DNA from: Betaproteobacteria bacterium
GTDB lineage: Bacteria; Pseudomonadota; Gammaproteobacteria; Burkholderiales; CAIKXV01
Length of the DNA stretch: 54,932 bases
Assembly: GCA_947457885.1 (NCBI GenBank)
Contig: CANGXU010000005.1
Span: 1 to 54,932, forward strand
Direction: 5' to 3'
The position numbers and the translations under genes are program-made. Below the pieces are notes generated by a model, which searched no databases, was not told where the DNA came from, and saw nothing but the letters and a program-made list of their open reading frames with translations. Numbering within the stretch: the first letter of the stretch is position 1; each line of letters starts with the position of its first letter. Below, one piece after another: positions 24,175-32,537 of this stretch.

Positions 24175-24954
24175 TCAGTAGGTGCCCGGGTAGGCCCCAC
24201 CGTCCATGAGGAAATTCTGTCCGGTCACGTAGCCCATCTGGGCGGAGCACAGGAACGCGCAGGCATCGCCGAACTCGGCCGGATCGCCCAGCCTTCCCGA
24301 CGGGTTCTCCTTGCGCCGCAGTTCCCGGGCCTGATCGGTGGTGATGCCCTTGACGTTGGCGATGTGGAACAGGTTGTTGCGCATGCGTTCGGTCTCGAAC
24401 GGGCCAGGCAGCAGGTTGTTGATGGTGACGTTGAACTTGACCGTCTTGCGCGACAGCCCGGCGATGAAACCGTGCAGGCCGGAGCGTGCACCGTTCGACA
24501 GGCCCAGCACTTCGATCGGTGCCTTCACCGAACTGGAGGTGATGTTGATCACGCGCCCGAAACCCCGCTTCATCATCGGGTCGACGGTTGCCTTGATCAT
24601 CTCGATAGGCGTCAGCATGTTCGCGTCGACGGCCTTGATCCAGTGCTCTCGCGTCCATTCGCGGAAGTCGCCTGGCGGCGGGCCACCGGCATTGTTGACC
24701 AGGATGTCCGGTTCCGGGCAGGCGGCGAGCACGGCGGCACGGCCGGCCTCGGTGGTGATGTCGGAGGCAACGGTAATCACGCGCACGCCCGTGGCCGAGC
24801 GGATCTCGTCGGCAGTCTCCTCCAGCGGCCCCGGGGTACGCGCCGTGATCACCACGTCGACGCCCTCGCGCGCGAGCGACATCGCACATGCGCGGCCAAG
24901 CCCCTTGCTGGCCGCGCAGACAATGGCCTTGCGGCCGGCGATTCCGAGATCCAT
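24175..24954 (-). CDS. SDR-family oxidoreductase
   Basis: 259 residues of the classical SDR fold. The cofactor motif is 'KAIVCAASKGLGRACAMSLAREG' and 'DILVNNAGGPPPGDF' is the NNAG loop. The catalytic serine lies in 'VINITSSSVKAP', but the tyrosine position reads 'LGLSNGARSGLHG' (S-N-G-A-R), so both Tyr and Lys appear replaced. This variant occurs in a recognised SDR subgroup and may mean altered catalysis. The C-terminus 'MGYVTGQNFLMDGGAYPGTY' is standard. AAGGAAA precedes the ATG. It lies upstream of the gabD-like gene and is probably co-transcribed. Confidence 0.87.
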   Translation of the reverse strand: MDLGIAGRKAIVCAASKGLGRACAMSLAREGVDVVITARTPGPLEETADEIRSATGVRVITVASDITTEAGRAAVLAACPEPDILVNNAGGPPPGDFREWTREHWIKAVDANMLTPIEMIKATVDPMMKRGFGRVINITSSSVKAPIEVLGLSNGARSGLHGFIAGLSRKTVKFNVTINNLLPGPFETERMRNNLFHIANVKGITTDQARELRRKENPSGRLGDPAEFGDACAFLCSAQMGYVTGQNFLMDGGAYPGTY

Positions 24955-25107
24955 GGATGTTTCCTTTAGTCGACAGGGTCGAAAGCCAGCCGAAGATGAT
25001 ACCCGAGGCCAGCACGCCCACGGATGGCCATCCTGCCGGCGAGGGCTGGTCAGCCATGTCTGCACGTCAGCATTGCCCAAAACCCAGCCACCGAAAATGC
25101 CGATGGC

Positions 25108-25113
25108 TATAAT
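25108..25113 (+). promoter_or_regulatory. Consensus -10 box upstream of mlaA
   Basis: TATAAT lies 29 bases before the mlaA start, in an otherwise G+C-rich stretch. No good -35 hexamer is found 16-18 bases upstream of it. A GGAGG ribosome binding site follows five bases before the ATG. Confidence 0.5.
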
Positions 25114-25141
25114 CCGATGTCCGTTTCCATCGGAGGTAGTC

Positions 25142-26083
25142 ATGCGGTCGAATCGCCCCCCCTCCCGCCGTCGCGCACCCGCAGGCCTGGCGGTCCTCGT
25201 AGCACTGGCGCTCAGCGGCTGTGCTACGCCCGGGACCGGCGATCCGCGCGATCCGCTCGAACCACTGAACCGCGGCATCTACGAGGTCAACGAGGCCCTC
25301 GACCGCGCGCTGATCCAGCCAGTGGCCAAGGCCTACACGGCAGTACTGCCTGATCCGGCGCGCACCGGCGTCTCGAACTTCTTCGGCAATCTCTACGATT
25401 ACTGGAATGCAATCAACAACTTGCTCCAGGGCAAGGTGGGGGCTGCAGTGTCCGACATCGGCCGTATCGCGCTGAACACGACAGTGGGCCTGCTCGGCTT
25501 CGTCGACGTCGCATCGCGCGTCGGGCTCGAGAAGAGCGACGAAGACCTCGGCCAGACGCTCGGCTGGTGGGGCATCGGCCATGGTCCCTACCTGGTCATT
25601 CCACTGCTCGGGCCGAGCAGCCTGCGAGATGGCGCCGGGACGATCGCACAGGTAGTGCTCGATCCGCAGACCCGCCTGATCGACGACGAATCGACCATGT
25701 GGGCCCTGTGGGGCCTGCGCCTGGTCAATGTCCGGGCGAACCTGCTCGGGGCCGGCCGGGTATTCGACCAGGCGGCCAGCGATCGCTACGCTTTCCTGCG
25801 CGACGCTTACTTCCAGCGCAGGCGCAACCAGCTCTGGGATGGCAACCCGCCTCGGGAGAAGGAGTGGGCCGCTGCGCGTCAGAGCGTGGTGGCACTGGCT
25901 CCAATCTGGCAGCGCCCGCCGTCCGCGGTCGACGAAGCCGCCCCCCCCTCGCCTGCGGCGCCCCTGCCAGCTGGCGAAGCGGCTCGGCCGGTCGAGGCCG
26001 AATCGCCGGTCACCAGCCAGGTCTCCGCGACCGGTGGCGCACCGATGGGTACCATCCTCGTGGGACATATCCAGCCCGACTGA
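25142..26083 (+). CDS. mlaA: MlaA/VacJ outer-membrane lipoprotein
   Basis: 313 residues. A lipoprotein signal ends at C27 in 'LALSGCATPG'. The MlaA core follows: 'DPLEPLNRGIYEVNEALDRALIQPVAKAY', 'VSNFFGNLYDYWNAINNLLQGK', 'GFVDVASRVGLEKSDEDLGQTLGWWGIGHGPYLVIPLLGPSSLRDGAG' and 'RYAFLRDAYFQRR'. MlaA removes mislocalised phospholipids from the outer leaflet and hands them to the Mla pathway. A Pro/Ala-rich tail of about 60 residues after position 250 is longer than the E. coli protein. The start is fixed by GGAGG. The remaining mla genes are not in this window. Confidence 0.95.
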   Translation: MRSNRPPSRRRAPAGLAVLVALALSGCATPGTGDPRDPLEPLNRGIYEVNEALDRALIQPVAKAYTAVLPDPARTGVSNFFGNLYDYWNAINNLLQGKVGAAVSDIGRIALNTTVGLLGFVDVASRVGLEKSDEDLGQTLGWWGIGHGPYLVIPLLGPSSLRDGAGTIAQVVLDPQTRLIDDESTMWALWGLRLVNVRANLLGAGRVFDQAASDRYAFLRDAYFQRRRNQLWDGNPPREKEWAAARQSVVALAPIWQRPPSAVDEAAPPSPAAPLPAGEAARPVEAESPVTSQVSATGGAPMGTILVGHIQPD

Positions 26084-26122
26084 GTCGCCGGGCGGCGGCT
26101 CTGGCGCTGCGCCTGAATGACA

Positions 26123-26149
26123 GAAGGCCAGGCGTACTGCCTGGCCTTC
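26123..26149. terminator. Intrinsic-type terminator between mlaA and htpX
   Basis: GAAGGCCAGGC at 26123-26133 pairs perfectly with GCCTGGCCTTC at 26139-26149 around a five-base loop. It lies in the 84-base gap between convergent genes. The trailing sequence GTCGTT has few Ts, so it may be only moderately efficient. Confidence 0.7.
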
Positions 26150-26167
26150 GTCGTTACGGCAGCCTGG

Positions 26168-27037
26168 TCAGAGGCCGGCGCGCAGCACTTCGATCCGCTC
26201 CTCGAGCGGAGGATGGGTCATGAACAGCCGCTTGAGGCCACTTCCCACGCCGCCGCTGATGCCCATCGCCGCGACCTGGCTCGGCAGATCGGCTGGCTGA
26301 TGGGCACGCTGCAGCGCTTCGAGAGCCGCGATCATCTTGCCGCGCGAGGCAAGGCTGGCTGCGCCGGCATCCGCACGGAATTCGCGCTGCCGGCTGAACC
26401 ACATCACGACGATGCTCGCGAGGATGCCGAGAACCATCTCGGCGACGAACACGGTCACGTAGTAGCCGATGCCCTGCCCGGATTCACTCTTGAATACGAC
26501 GCGGTCGATCAGCTGGCCGATGACCCGGGCCAGGAAGAACACGAAGGTGTTCACCACGCCCTGGATCAGGGTCAGCGTGACCATGTCACCGTTTGCAATG
26601 TGACTGACTTCATGCGCCAGAACCGCCTCGATCTCGTCATCGCGCATACCGTTCAGCAGCCCGGTGCTGACCGCCACAAGCGCGCTGTTGCGCGTCATGC
26701 CGGTGGCGAACGCGTTGACGTCCGGCGAGTCGTAGATGGCTACCTCGGGCATGCCGATACCGGCCTTCTCGGCCTGCTTGCGCACCGTCTCGACCAGCCA
26801 GAACTCGCGCGAACTGCTAGGCGAATCGATCACCACGGCACCGGTCATCCGCTTCGCGGACCACTTGGAGATCGCCAGCGAGATGAACGCCCCACCGAAC
26901 CCCATGAACGCACAGAACAGGAGCAGGCCGCCCATGCCGCCGCCGAGCATCCGGTCGAGCCCGAGCAGCCGCGCGGTGATGCTCAGTACCAGCAGCACAC
27001 CGATATTGGTGATCAGGAACAGCACGATACGTTTCAT
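26168..27037 (-). CDS. htpX: HtpX membrane zinc metalloprotease
   Basis: 289 residues. Four hydrophobic segments are visible: '[17 protein letters not shown]', '[22 protein letters not shown]', '[17 protein letters not shown]' and '[20 protein letters not shown]'. The zinc motif H142-E-V-S-H146 follows 'DDEIEAVLA', and the third ligand lies in '[13 protein letters not shown]'. HtpX degrades damaged membrane proteins together with FtsH. GGAG precedes the ATG at 27037. It ends the plus/minus convergence with mlaA and is probably transcribed alone. Confidence 0.95.
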   Translation of the reverse strand: MKRIVLFLITNIGVLLVLSITARLLGLDRMLGGGMGGLLLFCAFMGFGGAFISLAISKWSAKRMTGAVVIDSPSSSREFWLVETVRKQAEKAGIGMPEVAIYDSPDVNAFATGMTRNSALVAVSTGLLNGMRDDEIEAVLAHEVSHIANGDMVTLTLIQGVVNTFVFFLARVIGQLIDRVVFKSESGQGIGYYVTVFVAEMVLGILASIVVMWFSRQREFRADAGAASLASRGKMIAALEALQRAHQPADLPSQVAAMGISGGVGSGLKRLFMTHPPLEERIEVLRAGL

Positions 27038-27128
27038 CGATTCACTCCGTAGAAGGTACGCCGACGCAGGCGTGGAAGGTTGAAGACGCCTCGACACGCA
27101 TGCTTAGATGTGGATCGAAGGCGCAAGT

Positions 27129-28136
27129 TCAAGTCTGCGGGACGGCTTTTGCCGTCTGGATGCCCTTGACGTTGTCCAGCACCGTCGTCGCCGAGCCGAT
27201 CAGCGTGGCGATGTCGGCCAGGTTGGCCGGCACGATCAGCGTGTTGCCGGCCTTGGCCAGGTTGCCGAACGCACCGACGTAGAGTTCTGCAACCTTCAGG
27301 TTGGCCGCGTTCAGCCCGTTCGGCATGCCGATCGCCTCGGCCACGGCCCGGGTCGCCTGCGCGGTGGCATCGGCGACTGCGATCAGCGCCTCCGCCTCGC
27401 CCTCAGCGTTGTTGATCGCCGCCGCCTTCTCGCCCTCGGAGCGAAGGATCGCCGCCTGCTTCGCGCCCTCGGCGAGGTTGATCTCTTCCTGCTTCTGGCC
27501 TTCGGACTTCGCGATCAGCGCGCGCTTCTCGCGTTCGGCGGTGATCTGCGCCTGCATCGCGCGCAGGATGGTGTCCGGCGGGGTCAGGTTCTTGATCTCG
27601 TAGCGCAGCACCTTGACGCCCCAGGTGCGGCCCGCCTCGTCGAGTACCGCCACGATCTGCCGGTTGATCTCGTCGCGCGACTCGAAGGTACGGTCGAGCT
27701 CCATCTTGCCGATCTCGGAGCGCAGGGTGGTCTGCGCCAGCTGGGTGATCGCCGTTATGTAGTCGGAGGACCCGTACGAAGCGAGCCGCGGATCGGTCAC
27801 CTGATAGTAGATGATGCCGTCGACCGACAGTTGCGTGTTGTCGCGTGTGATGCAGGTCTGCTCGGGCACGTCCAGCGGGACTTCCTTGAGCGAGTGCTTG
27901 TACTGGATGCGGTCGACGAACGGCACGATGATGCGCAGTCCGGGCTCGAGCACGTCGTGGAACTTGCCCAGCCGCTCGACCACCCACGCCTGCTGCTGCG
28001 GGATCACCCGCACCGATTCGATCACGACGACGATGGCAAACGCGACGAAGAAGAACCAGGGCGCGAACGGCGCAAGCTCGCGGATGGTCGACATCACAGC
28101 CGCAATCACGGCGACGACTATCAGTTTCGGAAACAT
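27129..28136 (-). CDS. SPFH/Band-7 (stomatin/QmcA-like) membrane protein
   Basis: 335 residues from the ATG at 28136, which follows GAGGAGG. It has one N-terminal membrane segment ('PWFFFVAFAIVVVIESVRVIPQQ') and then the SPFH domain ('AWVVERLGKFHDVLEPGLRIIVPFVDRI', then 'VDGIIYYQVTDPRLASYG', 'TLRSEIGKMELDRTFESRDEINRQIVAVLDEAGRTWGVKVLRYEIKNLTPP'). A long Ala/Glu-rich coiled coil with 'AEREKRALIAKSEGQKQEEINLAEGAKQAAILRSEGEKAAAINNAEGEAEA' follows. Such proteins assemble rings in the membrane that regulate proteases. The frame is open further upstream to an ATG at 28304 that overlaps the NfeD stop, so a 56-residue N-terminal extension is possible. Confidence 0.92.
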   Translation of the reverse strand: MFPKLIVVAVIAAVMSTIRELAPFAPWFFFVAFAIVVVIESVRVIPQQQAWVVERLGKFHDVLEPGLRIIVPFVDRIQYKHSLKEVPLDVPEQTCITRDNTQLSVDGIIYYQVTDPRLASYGSSDYITAITQLAQTTLRSEIGKMELDRTFESRDEINRQIVAVLDEAGRTWGVKVLRYEIKNLTPPDTILRAMQAQITAEREKRALIAKSEGQKQEEINLAEGAKQAAILRSEGEKAAAINNAEGEAEALIAVADATAQATRAVAEAIGMPNGLNAANLKVAELYVGAFGNLAKAGNTLIVPANLADIATLIGSATTVLDNVKGIQTAKAVPQT

Positions 28137-28300
28137 GGCGGGGCCTCCTCGGCTCGCGAGCGGGTCATGGATGGGTTGGGCGGGCTGCGCCGGCCGAAGC
28201 AGCCCTGGCCGGCCGGGCAGGAGCTTCGCCAGGTCGATTTTCGCCAGATCGATCTTGCTGAGGTCGAAATCCTTCGGGTCGAAACGCCGCGGGTCGCGCC

Positions 28301-28732
28301 TCATCGTGTTGCCGATACCTCGAGCAGGTTGCCGGCGAGATTCCGGATGTACAGCGCGGTACCCGGCTCGGGCACCTGCTGGCCGGACTCGAGCGCAACC
28401 CGGGCCTCCCACAGGGCATCGCGGTAGCGCACCTTCGCCAGGCCCGCGCCGCGGTCGACCCAGCTCTCGAGCACGACCATTCCGCCGACGTCGAGGGCGT
28501 TGCCGGAAACCGCCGGGGTATCGCCGGAGCGCAACTTCCAGACCACGCCAACCCCGGCCAGCGCGACGACCCCCGCAATGCCGGCCTGCACGCCGAAGGT
28601 TGCACCGGCCCAGGCAGCCAGGGCGGCAGCGAACGCCGCCAGACCGAGTACCAGCAGGTAGAAAGTGCCGCTCGTCATCTCGACGATCAACAAGAGGAAA
28701 CCGGCGAGTATCCAGTACAGGTAAGGGCTCAT
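28301..28732 (-). CDS. NfeD-family membrane protein
   Basis: 143 residues. Membrane helices 'YLYWILAGFLLLIVEM', 'FYLLVLGLAAFAAALAAWAGA' and 'AGIAGVVALAGVGVVWKL' are followed by a small OB-fold domain ('VGGMVVLESWVDRGAGLAKVRYRDALWEARVA' and 'LYIRNLAGNLLEV'). Short NfeD proteins are regularly paired with SPFH proteins and help organise membrane microdomains. Here NfeD lies directly upstream of the SPFH gene. Its stop shares bases with an in-frame ATG of the longer SPFH version. No strong ribosome binding site is visible before the ATG at 28732. Confidence 0.88.
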   Translation of the reverse strand: MSPYLYWILAGFLLLIVEMTSGTFYLLVLGLAAFAAALAAWAGATFGVQAGIAGVVALAGVGVVWKLRSGDTPAVSGNALDVGGMVVLESWVDRGAGLAKVRYRDALWEARVALESGQQVPEPGTALYIRNLAGNLLEVSATR

Positions 28733-28846
28733 CGGAATGACCGGCGGAAGGAAAAGGCAGCACCAGGCGGGCACCGGCGCGGCGCGGGAACGGCACAGCC
28801 GCTGCCGCTGCCCGCTGCGGCCGGATGATACCCCGCGCAGACCGCC

Positions 28847-29713
28847 TCAGTTGACACGGGCGGCGAGGACTTCCAGCTCGATGACCCGCGCGCGCACTTC
28901 TTCGGCATCGGAAGCAAGGGGCGCGAGTTCGAGATAGCGACGGTAGTCCGCCAGCGCCGCGCGGAAACAGTCGAGCCGGTGGTACAGCCAGCCTCGGTCG
29001 CGCACCTCCGGGGCCGAGGTCGGGGTCAGCATCAGAAGGCGGTCGGACGCGACCAGGGCGTCGTTGTACTGCTCTGCCCCGACGTAGACCGCCTTGAGAT
29101 TGCGCAGCACCCGCGCCAGGATCTCGCGCCTCGACGCCCCGACCAGCAAGGCAGACACTTCGGCCCTGGACGGGCGATGCCCCGCCCGCAGCGCTCCCAA
29201 CCGGCGCTGCAGCGCTTCGATCGAAAGCGACGCGCCCCCCAGGAACGGATCGAGCACGGCCGCGCCCTCGGGCAGCGCACACTTGACCAGGAAATGCTGC
29301 GGGAAAGACAGCCCGTCCAGCGCGAGGCCGATCCGGCGCCCGACTTCGATGTACACGATGGACAGCGTGATCGGGATACCCACGCGCCGTTCGAGGACCT
29401 CGTTCAGGAAGCTGTTGCGCGGATCGGCGAAATCGTCCTCGTTCGGCCCGAACCCCTGCTCTTCGAACAGGAACCGGTTGAGGACGAGGATACGCTCGAC
29501 GCTGTCTGCGTCATCCGGCACCTGCGCGTTGAGCATTGCGCCGAGCGTATCGAGCCGCGCGAGGTAGTGGTCGATGTCCAGATCCGGGTAGTGCTCCCTG
29601 GCAATCAGCAGCGCGCCCTCGGCCAGGCTTCCGGCCCCGGCATTCTGCTCGACCAGCCGGCGCAACCGTTGCGCCGCTTCCGCATCCCGCACTGCCGTCG
29701 ACGGCGAGCTCAT
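28847..29713 (-). CDS. SirB1-family (transglutaminase-like/TPR) protein
   Basis: 288 residues. 'LNRFLFEEQGFGPNEDDFADPRNSFLNEVLERRVGIPITLSIVYIEVGRRIGLALDGLSFPQHFLVKC' is the SirB1/UPF0162 transglutaminase-like core. A C-terminal TPR-like pair of helices follows ('LRNLKAVYVGAEQYNDALVASDRLLMLTP' and 'RGWLYHRLDCFRAALADYRRYLELAP'). The catalytic cysteine of true transglutaminases is not evident. The gene starts 13 bases after the SpoVR stop and is probably the last gene of the prkA-yeaH-spoVR operon. Function in this family is not established. Confidence 0.88.
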   Translation of the reverse strand: MSSPSTAVRDAEAAQRLRRLVEQNAGAGSLAEGALLIAREHYPDLDIDHYLARLDTLGAMLNAQVPDDADSVERILVLNRFLFEEQGFGPNEDDFADPRNSFLNEVLERRVGIPITLSIVYIEVGRRIGLALDGLSFPQHFLVKCALPEGAAVLDPFLGGASLSIEALQRRLGALRAGHRPSRAEVSALLVGASRREILARVLRNLKAVYVGAEQYNDALVASDRLLMLTPTSAPEVRDRGWLYHRLDCFRAALADYRRYLELAPLASDAEEVRARVIELEVLAARVN

Positions 29714-29726
29714 CGCGACCGCCGAT

Positions 29727-31244
29727 TCATGCCGTGCACTCGCGGTAATGGTCGAGCCGGCCCTCGGCATCGATCGCCTCGAGGCGCACGGTGAAGCCCC
29801 ACAGCCGCACCAGATGCTTCAGCACCGCAGTGGCATCCGTCGACACCAGCGGCCGGTTGCGGTGGATCTGGTGCCGCAGCACCAGCGACCGGTCGGTATC
29901 CCGCTCGTAGCGCACGACCTGCACGTCGGGCATCGACACGTCGCGGTTGTAGTGCTGCGCGAGCAGCCGGCGTACTCGCCGGTAGCCTTCCTCGTTGTGG
30001 ATGCTGTCGATCTCCAGGTACGACTTCGATTCATGGTCGGCGACCGTGAACAGGCGGAAATCGCGGATCAGCTTCGGCGACAGGTATTGCGCGATGAACG
30101 ACTCGTCCTTGAAGTTGCGCATGGCGAAGTCGAGCACCTTCAGCCAGTCGCCACCTGCGATCTCGGGAAACCACTGCCGGTCCTCGTCGGTCGGCGCCTC
30201 GCAGATGCGGCGTATGTCACGCATCATCGCAAAGCCCAGTGCATACGGGTTGATCCCGCCGTAGCCGCGCTCGTCGAAGCCGCGCTGGGTGACCACGTTC
30301 GTGTGCACCTGGAGGAACTCGATCATGAACCCGTCCTCGAGTTGCCCCTTGTCGTACATGCGGTTGAGCAGCGTGTAGTGCCAGAAGGTAGCCCAGCCCT
30401 CGTTCATCACCCTGGTGAGGCCCTGCGGATAGAAGTACTGAGAGACCTTGCGCACGATGCGTACGATCTCGCGCTGCCACGGCGCGAGCTTCGGGGAGTG
30501 CTTCTCGATGAAGTAGAGGATGTTCTCCTCCGGCTCCGCCGGGAACACGCTGCGCCTGGCATTCCCGGACTTGCCCGAGCCCGGCGCCGGCACCGTGCGC
30601 CAGAGGTCGTTGAACTGGCGCTGGATGTAGTCGTTTCGCTCGGACATGCGTGCCTCTTCCTCGCGCGCCGACAGCGGTTGCGGCCGCCGGTAGCGATCGA
30701 CGCCGTAACTCATCAGGGCATGGCAGGAATCGAGGATCTCCTCGACCGCGCCGATCCCGTATCGCTCCTCGCACTCCATCACGTAGCGGCGGGCGAAAAC
30801 GAGATAGTCGAGGATCGCATCGGCGGCGGTCCACTGCCGGAACAGGTAGTTGCCCTTGAAGAACGAGTTGTGTCCGTAGCTCGCATGCGCGACCACCAGC
30901 GCCTGCATCATCATGGAATTCTCTTCCATGAGGTAGGCAATGCAGGGATTCGAGTTGATCACGATCTCGTAGGCGAGCCCCTGTGCGCCCGTGCGATAGG
31001 CCTGCTCGTTCCGGATGAACTCCTTGCCGAACGACCAGTGCGGATAGCCGATCGGCAGGCCGACGCTCGCATAGGCGTCGAGCATCTGCTCGGAGGTGAT
31101 CACCTCGATCTGGTTCGGATAGGTATCGAGCCCGAACTCGGCCGCGGTCTTGCGTATCTCGCGCTCGTACTCGTCGATCAGCTCGAACGTCCAGTCGGGC
31201 CCCTGCGACAGCCGCCTCTCGCGCACCTGTACCCCGCCGTTCAT
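29727..31244 (-). CDS. SpoVR-family protein (YcgB-like)
   Basis: 505 residues, the usual length. Recognisable blocks: 'IEVITSEQMLDAYASVGLPIGYPHWSFGKEF', 'GLAYEIVINSNPCIAYLMEENSMMMQALVVAHASYGHNSFFKGNYLF', 'YGVDRYRRPQPLS', and 'VMNEGWATFWHYTLLNRMYDKGQLEDGFMIEFLQVHTNVV', a conserved SpoVR core. In E. coli the yeaG-yeaH-ycgB genes act together in stationary-phase and nitrogen-starvation survival under RpoS. Here all three are contiguous with gaps of three to nine bases. The molecular activity of SpoVR proteins is unknown. Confidence 0.95.
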   Translation of the reverse strand: MNGGVQVRERRLSQGPDWTFELIDEYEREIRKTAAEFGLDTYPNQIEVITSEQMLDAYASVGLPIGYPHWSFGKEFIRNEQAYRTGAQGLAYEIVINSNPCIAYLMEENSMMMQALVVAHASYGHNSFFKGNYLFRQWTAADAILDYLVFARRYVMECEERYGIGAVEEILDSCHALMSYGVDRYRRPQPLSAREEEARMSERNDYIQRQFNDLWRTVPAPGSGKSGNARRSVFPAEPEENILYFIEKHSPKLAPWQREIVRIVRKVSQYFYPQGLTRVMNEGWATFWHYTLLNRMYDKGQLEDGFMIEFLQVHTNVVTQRGFDERGYGGINPYALGFAMMRDIRRICEAPTDEDRQWFPEIAGGDWLKVLDFAMRNFKDESFIAQYLSPKLIRDFRLFTVADHESKSYLEIDSIHNEEGYRRVRRLLAQHYNRDVSMPDVQVVRYERDTDRSLVLRHQIHRNRPLVSTDATAVLKHLVRLWGFTVRLEAIDAEGRLDHYRECTA

Positions 31245-31247
31245 GTC

Positions 31248-32528
31248 TCAGGCCGTCTCTTTCTTGAACAGCTCGTGGAACACCGGATAGATCTCGTCGC
31301 GCCCGCTCACCCTGCGCATCGCGAAGTTCGGTGCCGCAGCGGTCAGCGTTTCATACTCGACCCAGAGGCTGCTCTGGCGGGCGTCCTGGCCGTCGGGGAT
31401 TTCGACATACGCGAAGTAGCGGCACGCCGGAACGATCTTCTCTCCGAGGAAGCGCGCGCTCTTGCCGGCGTCGCTGCCGAATGCATCGCCATCGGAGGCC
31501 TGCGCCGCGTAGATGTTCCACTGTCCGGCCGGAAAACGCTCGACCTGGATCTCGTGCATCAGCTCCAGGGCCGACAGCACAACGGTACCGCCCGACTTCG
31601 GATCGTGGAAGAACGCATTCTCGTCGACTTCCTCGGCATTGTCGGTATGCCGGACGAAGACGATCTCGACCTTCTCGTACTTGCGCGACAGGAACAGGTA
31701 GAGCAGCGTGAAGAACCGTTTCGCGACGTCCTTCTTGCGCTCGTCCATCGATGCCGAGACGTCCATCAGGCAGAACATCACCGCTCGCGCCACCGGTTGC
31801 GGCATGAACACCCGGTGCCGATAGCGCAGGTCCAGGTCGTCCAGGAACGGCACTCGCTTGAGCCGTGCCTCGATGTCCGCGATCTGCGTTTCCAGGCGCG
31901 CGATCTCGGCTGCGTCGGCCGGCCGCGCCCGGGCCTCGGCGAGCGCGGCCGCGGCTGCATCGAGTTCGCGCCGGATAGGCGCAGACAGTGCGACGCGCCG
32001 CCCGAGGGAACTCTTCATCGTGCGCGGTACCGAGAGATTGGTCGGCGAACCCTCGACGACATAGCCGGCGCGCACCATCTTCTTCTGCTGCACGGTGCCG
32101 AGGTAGTTGCGCACCAGGTGCGGCAGTTCGAGATCATCGAAGAAGATGTTCAGGAACTCTTCGCGCGACAGCGTGAAGACGAAAGCGTCGGTCGACTCGC
32201 CCTCGCCAGCCTCGCCGCCGGCCCCGCCGCCGCCGCCGCCGCTCTGCGGGCGCCGGATCGTGTCCCCTGGCGAGAACTCGCGATTGCCCGGGTGGACCGT
32301 CTCGCGGTTGCCGCCGGGACCATGCCGGAAGCTCGGCTCGGAAATATCCCGGCCGGGCAGGTTCACTTCGCCGCCGCCGTCGATATCGGTGATCGACCGC
32401 TTGTCGACCATGTCACCGACGGCGCGCCTCAACTGCTCCTTGTAGCGGCGGATGAACCGCTGTCGATTCGTGGCGCTCTTGTTCCCGCCATTCAGGCGAC
32501 GATCGATCAGATGGGCGCTGCCGGCCAT
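31248..32528 (-). CDS. yeaH: YeaH/YhbH (DUF444) von Willebrand-like domain protein
   Basis: 426 residues. The N-terminal region is basic and then has a glycine run (about residues 97-110). The C-terminal half is a vWA-like fold with a DxSxS metal site at D256-S260 ('CLMDVSASMDERKKDVAKRFF'), then 'VEIVFVRHTDNAEEVDENAFFHDPKSGGTVVLSALELM'. It sits three bases upstream of the SpoVR gene and nine bases downstream of prkA, so it is clearly co-transcribed. It probably is the adaptor or substrate partner of the PrkA kinase, as suggested for E. coli YeaG/YeaH. Confidence 0.95.
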   Translation of the reverse strand: MAGSAHLIDRRLNGGNKSATNRQRFIRRYKEQLRRAVGDMVDKRSITDIDGGGEVNLPGRDISEPSFRHGPGGNRETVHPGNREFSPGDTIRRPQSGGGGGGAGGEAGEGESTDAFVFTLSREEFLNIFFDDLELPHLVRNYLGTVQQKKMVRAGYVVEGSPTNLSVPRTMKSSLGRRVALSAPIRRELDAAAAALAEARARPADAAEIARLETQIADIEARLKRVPFLDDLDLRYRHRVFMPQPVARAVMFCLMDVSASMDERKKDVAKRFFTLLYLFLSRKYEKVEIVFVRHTDNAEEVDENAFFHDPKSGGTVVLSALELMHEIQVERFPAGQWNIYAAQASDGDAFGSDAGKSARFLGEKIVPACRYFAYVEIPDGQDARQSSLWVEYETLTAAAPNFAMRRVSGRDEIYPVFHELFKKETA

Positions 32529-32537
32529 TGGACCCGC

